DNA of 7,379 nucleotides from Candidatus Zixiibacteriota bacterium (lineage in GTDB: Bacteria; Zixibacteria; MSB-5A5; JAABVY01; JAHJOQ01), in contig DAOVLC010000064.1 of assembly GCA_030631455.1 (NCBI GenBank), positions 1 to 7,379 on the forward strand. The letters run 5' to 3'. The position numbers were made by a program, and so were the translations under genes. Shown here piece by piece: positions 1 to 5,960 of the stretch (position 1 is the first letter of the stretch; each line of letters starts with the position of its first letter). The notes under the pieces are model-generated. The model was given only the letters and a program-made list of their open reading frames with translations. It did no database searches and was not told the DNA's origin.

Positions 1-1058
1 ATGATACCATGCGTAAGACGGGCATCGAGCTTGAAAAATACGGGATCACCTAAGCCAACAGGTACGCCGAGAATTTCGAGTTGCACTATCCCACCGACAG
101 AATCTGAATCATCTTTCGCCTTCAGAATCGCCTCTTCCATCAGCTTCGCCGCTTTCGGGTCTGCGCATCTCACACTGTTCAACTCTACGATATCGAGGTC
201 ACACGAGTCAGCTCTTATTCCGGCAATCTCCACGGCATGCGCAACCACGCGAACGCCACTCTCCGACAACTTCTTCCGAGCTATCGCACCGCATGCGACA
301 CGTCCTGCCGTTTCGCGTCCCGATGACCGTCCACCCCCTCTGTGATCGCGAATACCGTATTTACGGTAGTAGGTAAAATCGGCATGGCCGGGCCTGAATA
401 CATCGCGTAACGCCTCGTACTTCGAGGGATTCTGATCCTGATTATAGATTACCATCGCTATCGGAGCACCGGTCGTCTTTCCCTCGAAAATACCTGACAG
501 AATGTGAATTCCGTCCGATTCCCTTCTCTGAGTCGTGACCAAGCTCTGCCCCGGCCGACGGCGATCCATCTCGATCTGTATATCCTCTGCGGAAACTTCA
601 ATTCCGGGCTTGACCCCGTCCAGCACTGCACCTATCGCACCGCCGTGGCTTTCGCCGAAGGTTGTGACGCGAATTATCTCGCCAAATGTGTTTGCCGACT
701 GGAATCGGATAGCCAGTTCCTCGCCGATCAAGTCGGAAGCCTTTTCGGCCAACCCCTCTGAGGAATCGCTGCTTGAGTCGAAGATTATGTCAGCGTATGG
801 TCTAAGCACCTCGTATGCTATGGATGTCTCAGAATCGTAGAAAAGTACGATTATCGAGCCCTCACGCAGTCTGCGGCGCGAGTCGGGATCGAGCATCACC
901 GACTCCTGAGCTACAACAATGCACCAATCAAGGTCAGCAACAATCTTCAACGAAACATCGCTTTCGACCGTGTGGCATTGCAATCCAAGCAGATCAGAAA
1001 GTCTCTGCCCTATGGCATTTGCCTGCGAACTGTCAGGACCGGTAACTACGATTCTCAT
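1..1058 (-). CDS. aroC: Chorismate synthase with a fused N-terminal shikimate-kinase-like domain (3' end cut by window edge)
   Basis: Chorismate synthase (EC 4.2.3.5) makes chorismate from 5-enolpyruvylshikimate-3-phosphate, using reduced FMN. The 352 codons visible contain the family hallmarks: NTFG at residues 123-126, GESHG at 135-139, RRRPGQ at 166-171, RPGHADFTYYRKYG at 222-235, RDHRGGGRSSGRETAGR at 237-253, and DSVGG at 319-323. Family members normally begin just before NTFG, so about 119 N-terminal residues are extra (see the separate domain entry). The ATG at 1058 follows a strong Shine-Dalgarno sequence, and no ATG or GTG lies next to the canonical start, so the extension appears to be translated. 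The frame is open through the left edge, so the C-terminal part is missing. The gene is divergent from the thioesterase gene and shares the men neighbourhood, consistent with chorismate supply. Family identity is very secure; the role of the extension is unknown. Confidence 0.95.
   Translation of the reverse strand, partial: MRIVVTGPDSSQANAIGQRLSDLLGLQCHTVESDVSLKIVADLDWCIVVAQESVMLDPDSRRRLREGSIIVLFYDSETSIAYEVLRPYADIIFDSSSDSSEGLAEKASDLIGEELAIRFQSANTFGEIIRVTTFGESHGGAIGAVLDGVKPGIEVSAEDIQIEMDRRRPGQSLVTTQRRESDGIHILSGIFEGKTTGAPIAMVIYNQDQNPSKYEALRDVFRPGHADFTYYRKYGIRDHRGGGRSSGRETAGRVACGAIARKKLSESGVRVVAHAVEIAGIRADSCDLDIVELNSVRCADPKAAKLMEEAILKAKDDSDSVGGIVQLEILGVPVGLGDPVFFKLDARLTHGI
702..1058 (-). other. 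Degenerate shikimate-kinase-like N-terminal domain of the AroC protein
   Basis: Residues 1-119 of the AroC reading frame do not belong to chorismate synthase. The opening, MRIVVTGPDSSQANAIGQRL, has the strand, glycine turn and helix of a P-loop kinase, but GPDSSQAN replaces GxxGxGK[ST] and the lysine is absent. Residues 45-70 (WCIVVAQES, then LDPDSRRRLREGSII) resemble the shikimate kinase stretch with the shikimate-binding GGG, here replaced by QES. Residues 86-112 (RPYADIIFD, then a helix with GLAEKASDLI) resemble the kinase C-terminus, but most of the lid and its arginines are missing. At about 115 residues it is shorter than a normal shikimate kinase (about 165-175). I infer a catalytically dead remnant of an aroK-aroC fusion. 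A different P-loop or Rossmann-like fold is the alternative. The match is by eye. Confidence 0.5.
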
Positions 1059-1066
1059 TGCGACTC

Positions 1067-1074
1067 ATCACCTC
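1067..1074 (-). promoter_or_regulatory. Shine-Dalgarno sequence of aroC
   Basis: Read on the minus strand this is GAGGTGAT, an unusually complete match to the 16S rRNA anti-Shine-Dalgarno sequence, ending 8 nt before the ATG at 1058. It matters because it places the translation start at the beginning of the extra N-terminal domain and not at the usual chorismate synthase start some 360 nt further in. An ATG overlapping the site (first base 1068) is in another frame and poorly placed. Confidence 0.75.
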
Positions 1075-1097
1075 AGTCTCTTTGCTCAACTCACATT

Positions 1098-1127
1098 ACT
1101 ATATAACAGGAGATCGACATCCCGCAA
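1098..1127 (-). promoter_or_regulatory. Candidate sigma-70-type promoter for aroC
   Basis: On the minus strand, TTGCGG (1122-1127) and TATAGT (1098-1103) are separated by 18 nt. An overlapping alternative is an extended -10, TG-T-TATATA, at 1100-1108. Either would start transcription roughly 30-35 nt before the aroC ATG at 1058. The -35 match is poor and the region is AT-rich, so this is only a candidate. No other credible promoter was seen between aroC and the divergent gene. Confidence 0.3.
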
Positions 1128-1179
1128 GCAAAACTGATCGCTTCACCTGCAATTATAGTAATCTCAGCTATCATACTGT

Positions 1180-1208
1180 TTGCTATACAGGTGAGCAGCA
1201 ACTATATT
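1180..1208 (+). promoter_or_regulatory. Candidate sigma-70-type promoter for the thioesterase gene
   Basis: TTGCTA (1180-1185) and TATATT (1203-1208) are separated by exactly 17 nt; the -10 matches TATAAT at five of six positions. Transcription would begin near 1215, giving a leader of about 20 nt before the Shine-Dalgarno and TTG start at 1236. If correct, the GTG at 1191 would lie inside the promoter and could not be the start codon. Confidence 0.35.
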
Positions 1209-1221
1209 CCCGACAGTATAG

Positions 1222-1228
1222 ATAGGAG
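1222..1228 (+). promoter_or_regulatory. Shine-Dalgarno sequence deciding a TTG start for the thioesterase gene
   Basis: ATAGGAG ends 7 nt before the TTG at 1236, which is ideal spacing. No comparable site precedes the GTG at 1191. The sequence therefore favours the TTG, which also gives the usual N-terminus of the family. Confidence 0.65.
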
Positions 1229-1235
1229 CTATAAT

Positions 1236-1652
1236 TTGGCAACGTACACCAACAGACTCACAGTCAGACTGCAGGATACTGATGCTGCAGGGATACTATT
1301 CTTCGCGAACCAATTGGTCTTTGCGCACGAGACCTACGAGAAGTTCTTGGAGGAGATCAATTGCGGCCTCGCCCATGTTTTTGAGCAGCGTTCGTATCAC
1401 ATTCCGCTCGTTCATGTGGAAGCCGATTACGCAAAGCCAGTCACTGTTGGAGACGAAATCGACGTTGAAATGACAGTTACGAATATAGGAAAGACGTCTT
1501 TTACACTTGATTATTTGCTTGTGGGAACGGACGGCGCCGAGATAGGTCGTTGCCGAACCGTGCATGTGACCGTAGCTGAATCCGACATGAAGAAGATTAC
1601 ACTTCCCACAGAGCTGCGAGAGGGTCTCGAACGATATTATGAGTCCCCTTGA
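1236..1652 (+). CDS. menI: Hotdog-fold acyl-CoA thioesterase, probable 1,4-dihydroxy-2-naphthoyl-CoA hydrolase
   Basis: The 138-residue product belongs to the 4-hydroxybenzoyl-CoA thioesterase (4HBT/YbgC) branch of hotdog enzymes. VRLQDTDAAGILFFAN (residues 10-25) holds the DxDxxG motif, whose second aspartate (D16) is the expected catalytic residue, followed by the long hotdog helix. DTDAAG plus FAN resembles the cyanobacterial and plant DHNA-CoA thioesterases. Its inferred role (EC 3.1.2.28) is to hydrolyse the product of MenB so that MenA can use free DHNA, a step no other gene here supplies. I chose the TTG at 1236 for its Shine-Dalgarno sequence and because the family's conserved beta-strand starts there; the in-frame GTG at 1191 would add 15 unremarkable residues. 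The gene is convergent with menE, overlapping it by 16 nt. A general YbgC-like thioesterase is the alternative; context favours MenI. Confidence 0.82.
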   Translation: MATYTNRLTVRLQDTDAAGILFFANQLVFAHETYEKFLEEINCGLAHVFEQRSYHIPLVHVEADYAKPVTVGDEIDVEMTVTNIGKTSFTLDYLLVGTDGAEIGRCRTVHVTVAESDMKKITLPTELREGLERYYESP

Positions 1653-3145
1653 CTATCGATGTCTTTGAGTAACATCTCTTTCAGCCTTTCTCTGTCGATC
1701 TTCCCTATGGATTTTCTCGGAAACTGATCGATTTCGATTATTCTCTCCGGCAACTGGATTCTCGATAGACGAGTCTCAAGAAACGACCTCAATTCAGGCG
1801 TGCCTAAATCCGATTCACCGATTTTTGCAACGAATAGAACCGGACGTTTACCCCAGCTGGCATCATCTACTGCTATCACCACGCACTCAGATACCCCCGG
1901 AAATTCCGAAGCCGCTTTCTCTATATCCGATGGGCATATGTTCTCACCGCCTGAAATGAACATGCTGTCCAGTCTGCCCTTCACGTGCAGATATCCATCC
2001 TCGTCAAAGCAACCGATATCGCCCGTTCGAAACCATCCGTCGGGGTCAAATGTGGCTTCGGTATCCTCTCCAAGATATCCCTTGAACACTGTCTTTCCGC
2101 GAACCACAATCTCCCTATCCCTGTTCACACATGCCTGCTGTCCTTCTGCCTCGACTATCTTAATCTCAACGTTTCCCAATGGTCTCCCCGAGGAGCGCAT
2201 CTTGTCTACCAAATCAGTCGAGGACAACGCGCATACCTGCGAAGCGGTCTCGGTCATACCGTATGTGGTCAGAACAGGAAGCGACAGCTTCTCGATGTCA
2301 TCGAGCATACTACCGGACATAGGGCCACCGCCGAGAAGAATAGTCCTCAGCGTTGCTGGCGGTCTTCTCATTTCGCGTGCTGCAAGCAACGAACCCAGCA
2401 TGGTTGGCACGAGAGATATGTGTGTAATAGTCCCCTCATCGATCAACCGATTGATCCGGTCGGTATCGAAACCGTTCATGACATAAACCGAGCATCCGGC
2501 AATAGCAGCCCTGAACAGAATGGACATGCCACCTACATGATAGAATGGAAGCACGGCAAGCCAGCAATCGTCGCGTCTGAGCCGGGTATTTTCATTGGAT
2601 GCAAGGGCGTTGTAGTAATGGTTGCCGAAGGTCAGAATCACACCCTTCGGAGTACCGCCGCTTCCCGAGGTGAACATGACCGATGCTTCCTGATCCAGCA
2701 GAACTTCTCTGCTGAAAGACGAATCTTCTCCGATTGTGGTTTCACTGGCTTCGAACGATTCGTCACCATCCAGGATAACAAGATCACAGCCGGAGCTTCG
2801 AGCAAACGCCGTTCTCTTTGCATCGATGAAAAGAAGCCTGCAACCTGACCGCCTGATGCAATCAATCCAGTCGTCAGGTTTGAGGCGTGTACTGATCGGA
2901 ACGAGTGACACGCCGGTGCGGTATGCTGCAAAGATCAGCGCTACGTAGCCGACCGAGTTGCCGGCAATGACACCTATCCTGTCACCCGTCTTCATTCCCG
3001 CTGTCTTCAGTTTCCCGGCAAATCCCTGAATCAGTCTTTCAAGCTGAGCATACGAGAGGGACGTTGCTTCACTTCTGATAGCCACTCGATCAGGGTTATT
3101 TTGCGAGTTCCTGTAAACCGGACATGTGATAACTGCGGGGTCCAT
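1637..3145 (-). CDS. menE: o-Succinylbenzoate--CoA ligase
   Basis: MenE (EC 6.2.1.26) activates o-succinylbenzoate to its CoA thioester through an acyl-adenylate. The 502-residue protein has the motifs of the ANL (AMP-binding) family in order: FTSGSGGTPKG (158-168), LLGGGPMS (270-277), TTYGMTETASQ (293-303), WFRTGD (371-376), GRLD (390-393), ISGGENICPSDIE (397-409), and the C-terminal SIGKIDRERL with the catalytic lysine K482. The phosphate-binding loop has Gly163 where the family normally has Thr or Ser. The start at 3145 lies 5 nt after the menC stop. The nearest purine-rich stretch (AGGGA, inside menC) is too far upstream to be convincing, so translation is probably coupled to menC. It is the last gene of the men cluster, and its 3' end overlaps the convergent thioesterase gene. 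The substrate is assigned from context plus overall sequence; the superfamily is certain. Confidence 0.95.
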   Translation of the reverse strand: MDPAVITCPVYRNSQNNPDRVAIRSEATSLSYAQLERLIQGFAGKLKTAGMKTGDRIGVIAGNSVGYVALIFAAYRTGVSLVPISTRLKPDDWIDCIRRSGCRLLFIDAKRTAFARSSGCDLVILDGDESFEASETTIGEDSSFSREVLLDQEASVMFTSGSGGTPKGVILTFGNHYYNALASNENTRLRRDDCWLAVLPFYHVGGMSILFRAAIAGCSVYVMNGFDTDRINRLIDEGTITHISLVPTMLGSLLAAREMRRPPATLRTILLGGGPMSGSMLDDIEKLSLPVLTTYGMTETASQVCALSSTDLVDKMRSSGRPLGNVEIKIVEAEGQQACVNRDREIVVRGKTVFKGYLGEDTEATFDPDGWFRTGDIGCFDEDGYLHVKGRLDSMFISGGENICPSDIEKAASEFPGVSECVVIAVDDASWGKRPVLFVAKIGESDLGTPELRSFLETRLSRIQLPERIIEIDQFPRKSIGKIDRERLKEMLLKDIDSQGDS

Positions 3146-3150
3146 ACGGT

Positions 3151-4236
3151 TTAATCGAATATCCCTGGTCTAAACGTCACTCCGAGGCCGGGCTCATTCG
3201 GAACACTAATGCAGCCATCTACGACCGGTAATTCTTCGTGTATAAGGCTGTCCGACAGGTATCGGATTGTGTCGAGGCCGCACGGCGGTATGCCTTCTCC
3301 TAAAGACGCCGCGAGATGAAGAATGGCTGCTGTGCCGATTCCCGATTCGAATGTCGATGTGATGACCGCTTTCTTGTCGAGCTTAGATACGCGCCTAAAC
3401 AGTTCTATCGACTTCGAGATTCCCCCGGTAATTGTTGGTTTGATGATTGCAGCATTTATCGCGTCAGATTCGACAAGCCTCTCCCACAGACCCATATCCT
3501 GTATCGTCTCATCGAGTGCAAACGACATTCCTGTCTCAGCCTGCAAATCTTCAAGCCGTTCGATATCGTTGAGACAAAGCGGCTCCTCGACATACTCGAT
3601 GCGCAGCCCTCTGAGCTGTTTCAAAACCGCAACAGCATGATCGAACTCCCACGCACGATTCGCATCGAGACGAAGGGCCACACCTTCCTCCAGTTGCTCG
3701 CTGACGAATTCGATTCTTCTGATATCATTCTCAAGCGAGTCACCACCGACCTTCAGCTTGAATGCACGATAGCCGTTCTGACGCAAGGACTCCACCTGTT
3801 CTCTTATTGCTCTCTTATCGCCGAAGAGAAGAGCATTGACCGGCACCTGTGAAGCAGAATCGGGACTTATCCATCGGCAGAGCGGAAGACTTTGAGACTT
3901 TGCTGCCATCTCAGCAAGTGCGGTTTCGAAACCGAAGATGACAGACGGCGGATAATCTCCAGCATCGTTGAAGATATTCTCCAGCGCAGAGAGATCGGCA
4001 GGAATATCTGACCCCGAGATATCGCGGGCCAGCTTCTCGGCAAACTGCCGAGCATCTGGCAGACTCTCAGCACTGTAATTGCCCAGTGGCGCGATCTCAC
4101 CAACGCCGACCATCCCATCGTCGGCATGAACTCGAACTATGATTCCTTTGCGCTGCGTCCGAGCACCCTGAGAGGTTATCAACGCCCCAGTGAACGTCAC
4201 CGAGTACTCTTTAAATTGAACAGAATCTATCTTCAT
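3151..4236 (-). CDS. menC: o-Succinylbenzoate synthase
   Basis: MenC (EC 4.2.1.113) dehydrates 2-succinyl-6-hydroxy-2,4-cyclohexadiene-1-carboxylate (SHCHC) to o-succinylbenzoate. The 361-residue protein is an enolase-superfamily enzyme: an N-terminal capping domain (about 1-130) followed by a barrel with all expected active-site residues. These are the KxK pair K160 and K162 (FKLKVG), metal ligands D191 (LRLDANRAW), E217 (YVEEPL) and D242 (ALDET), and the opposing base K266 (IIKPTITGG). The start codon overlaps the menA stop as ATGA (4233-4236), so the two are probably translationally coupled, and no independent ribosome binding site stands out. Enolase-superfamily sequences alone can confuse this activity with N-succinylamino acid racemase or dipeptide epimerase, but the position between menA and menE settles it. 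Confidence 0.94.
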   Translation of the reverse strand: MKIDSVQFKEYSVTFTGALITSQGARTQRKGIIVRVHADDGMVGVGEIAPLGNYSAESLPDARQFAEKLARDISGSDIPADLSALENIFNDAGDYPPSVIFGFETALAEMAAKSQSLPLCRWISPDSASQVPVNALLFGDKRAIREQVESLRQNGYRAFKLKVGGDSLENDIRRIEFVSEQLEEGVALRLDANRAWEFDHAVAVLKQLRGLRIEYVEEPLCLNDIERLEDLQAETGMSFALDETIQDMGLWERLVESDAINAAIIKPTITGGISKSIELFRRVSKLDKKAVITSTFESGIGTAAILHLAASLGEGIPPCGLDTIRYLSDSLIHEELPVVDGCISVPNEPGLGVTFRPGIFD

Positions 4237-5129
4237 AGCAACCAGCCAGCCGAAAAGAACAATCCGTAAAGAGCCGTCAATCGACCCGTCTCAGCGAGAG
4301 CACGATTGAGGACAGGCCCTGATGTTTGCGTCAGAATGCTCCTTGCCGCAAATGCCCCGGGGATCAGAATAGCGGCTGAGACCATCGACCACTTGTGTGC
4401 ACCGTCAACAAGACATATCAGGATTGGGAACAGCGCTGCGCCGCTTAGCATGAAAACATATTCGACCCGCGCAAACGATCTACCGAAACGAACGGCAAGA
4501 GTCCGTTTGCCTGTTCGCCTGTCATTGTCGATGTCCCGAAGATTGTTTACCGTCAAGATCGCTGTCGCAAGCATCCCGGGCGGTATCCCTGCGAGAAGTA
4601 CGGTCGAATTGAAGTCAAGCGTTATCACATAGTATGTTCCACAAACCGCTACAGGGCCGTAGAAAATAAGAACGAGGATATCACCGAGTCCGAAATAGCC
4701 GAGTGGATATGGGCCGCCGGTGTACAGGATACCGAACAGGATCGATGCAAGTCCGATGATGACTATCGGCACCCCGCCTCTATAAACAAGATATATGCCG
4801 ACGAGTAAAGCGAGGAAGAAGACAACGAATGTCGCGACCTTCATCTGTGCGGGAGAGACAAGACCAGCCTGCGTAACGCGAAGCGGCCCGACTCTCTCTG
4901 AGTCGTCTGATTTCTTCAGATAGTCAAAAAGATCGTTTGCGAAGTTGGCGCCTATCTGGATCAGAATCGATCCGGCAAGAGCCAAGAGAAAAGCAGTTGT
5001 ATGGAAGATTCCGGTATCATACGCGAGCGCCGCTCCGATCACCACCGGTACGATCCCTGCCGGGAGAGTCTTCGGGCGGATCGCCAGAAGCCAGATTCTG
5101 AATCTGCTCAGATCTCTGTCGTCGCTCAT
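4233..5129 (-). CDS. menA: 1,4-Dihydroxy-2-naphthoate polyprenyltransferase
   Basis: MenA (EC 2.5.1.74) attaches the polyprenyl tail to DHNA with loss of CO2, giving demethylmenaquinone in the cytoplasmic membrane. The 298-residue protein is a UbiA-superfamily integral membrane enzyme with hydrophobic segments throughout (for example around 24-36, 44-60, 98-116, 120-136, 149-168 and 223-240). Both aspartate-rich motifs that bind Mg-diphosphate are present: ANDLFDYLKKSDD (64-76) and NNLRDIDNDRRTGKRT (195-210). The N-terminal RPKTLPAGIVPVVIGA is typical of MenA. The start at 5129 lies 9 nt after the menB stop with no clear Shine-Dalgarno, suggesting coupling. Its location inside the men operon, between menB and menC, differs from E. 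coli, where menA is unlinked. Prenyl chain length cannot be read from the sequence. Confidence 0.95.
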   Translation of the reverse strand: MSDDRDLSRFRIWLLAIRPKTLPAGIVPVVIGAALAYDTGIFHTTAFLLALAGSILIQIGANFANDLFDYLKKSDDSERVGPLRVTQAGLVSPAQMKVATFVVFFLALLVGIYLVYRGGVPIVIIGLASILFGILYTGGPYPLGYFGLGDILVLIFYGPVAVCGTYYVITLDFNSTVLLAGIPPGMLATAILTVNNLRDIDNDRRTGKRTLAVRFGRSFARVEYVFMLSGAALFPILICLVDGAHKWSMVSAAILIPGAFAARSILTQTSGPVLNRALAETGRLTALYGLFFSAGWLL

Positions 5130-5138
5130 CGGTCACGG

Positions 5139-5960
5139 TCACGGGTGTCGTTTGAATTTCGAAAAATCGGGTTTTCGCTTTTCCACGAATGCATTGCGCC
5201 CTTCCTGGCCCTCCTCGGTCATGTAGAAGAGAAGCGTCGTATTGCCAGCCAGTTCCTGTAGCCCCGCCTGCCCGTCACAGTCAGCGTTCAGAGCAGCTTT
5301 CAGGCAGCGAATCGCAGTTGGGCTGTTGGCGAGAATGTCTTTGCACCAGTGAATCGTCTCCTCTTCGAGTTGGTCAAGCGGCACGACGTGATTCACCAAT
5401 CCCATCTGCAGAGCCTCCTGCGCATTATACTGACGGCACAGGAACCATATCTCTCGCGCCTTCTTCTGCCCTACTATGCGCGCCATATAGCTCGCCCCAT
5501 AGCCGCCATCAAACGAGCCGACCTTCGGGCCGGTCTGACCGAAGACCGCGTTTTCAGCCGCAATCGTCAAATCGCACAGCAGGTGCAACACATGCCCACC
5601 ACCGATGGCATAACCCGCAACTGCCGCTATCACTGGTTTCGGAAGAGTCCGTATCAATCTCTGCAGGTCGAGAACATTCAGCCGTTCGACACCGTCGGAA
5701 TCCTTATAGCCTGCGTCGCCACGTATCCGTTGGTCACCACCCGAGCAGAACGATTTCCCGCCCTCGCCGGTAAGAATCACCACTCCGATATCAGGGTCCT
5801 CTCTGACATCGGTGAAAGCCGCGATCATCTCATTGACCGTCAGCGGGCGGAATGCATTCCTCACTTCCGGGCGGCAGATCGTAATCCTCGCTATGCCCTC
5901 CGCCTTCTCGTACCTGATATCTTCGAACTCAAGAGCCTTTGCCCACTCAATGCTCGACAT
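5139..5960 (-). CDS. menB: 1,4-Dihydroxy-2-naphthoyl-CoA synthase
   Basis: MenB (EC 4.1.3.36) is the crotonase-fold enzyme that closes the second ring, turning o-succinylbenzoyl-CoA into DHNA-CoA. The 273-residue protein resembles E. coli MenB closely and aligns with an offset of about 12 residues. FCSGGDQ (71-77) and GYAIGGGH (116-123) form the oxyanion hole. Y85 sits in the active-site loop, S149 and D151 lie in VGSFDGG, and Y246 lies in [14 protein letters not shown]. Gly144 in QTGP marks the bicarbonate-dependent (type I) group; the mycobacterial type has an aspartate there. The start at 5960 is set by AGGAG at 5971-5975, 10 nt upstream. It overlaps the 3' end of menH by 14 nt. Of the genes here it is the easiest to identify. 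Confidence 0.98.
   Translation of the reverse strand: MSSIEWAKALEFEDIRYEKAEGIARITICRPEVRNAFRPLTVNEMIAAFTDVREDPDIGVVILTGEGGKSFCSGGDQRIRGDAGYKDSDGVERLNVLDLQRLIRTLPKPVIAAVAGYAIGGGHVLHLLCDLTIAAENAVFGQTGPKVGSFDGGYGASYMARIVGQKKAREIWFLCRQYNAQEALQMGLVNHVVPLDQLEEETIHWCKDILANSPTAIRCLKAALNADCDGQAGLQELAGNTTLLFYMTEEGQEGRNAFVEKRKPDFSKFKRHP

Larger units (their letters stand above)
1166..1230. repeat. Imperfect inverted repeat in the aroC/thioesterase intergenic region
   Basis: The left arm AGCTATCATACTGT (1166-1179) is matched by the right arm at 1213-1230, whose complement reads AGCT-CCT-ATC-T-ATACTGT. That gives three paired blocks (4, 3 and 7 bp) with small bulges and a 33-nt loop. The right arm includes part of the thioesterase gene's Shine-Dalgarno sequence. 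It could be an operator or an RNA hairpin, or chance in an AT-rich stretch. Confidence 0.3.

Noticed and set aside
1..761. Plus-strand open frames at 1-345 and 504-761
   Set aside because: They are the reverse complement of the conserved chorismate synthase region on the minus strand and have no features of their own.
1176..1190. LexA-like box, CTGT then ACAG, upstream of the thioesterase gene
   Set aside because: The spacer is 7 nt, not the 8 nt of the E. coli LexA consensus, and a DNA-damage role makes little sense for this gene.
1658..1680. Possible terminator hairpin after the thioesterase gene (GATGT, 9-nt loop, ACATC, then TCTTTC)
   Set aside because: The stem is only 5 bp and AT-rich, the T tract is broken, and it lies inside the menE coding sequence.
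1985..2848. Long open frame of 287 codons on the plus strand, and another of 228 codons at 1800-2486
   Set aside because: Both lie wholly antisense to menE, which has every family motif. Their translations show no recognisable domain and are rich in Cys, His, Ser and Arg, as expected of shadow frames.
5131..5144. Tandem 6-bp repeat GGTCACGGTCAC at the menB/menA junction
   Set aside because: Only two copies, partly in coding sequence, with no further structure; it is probably chance.
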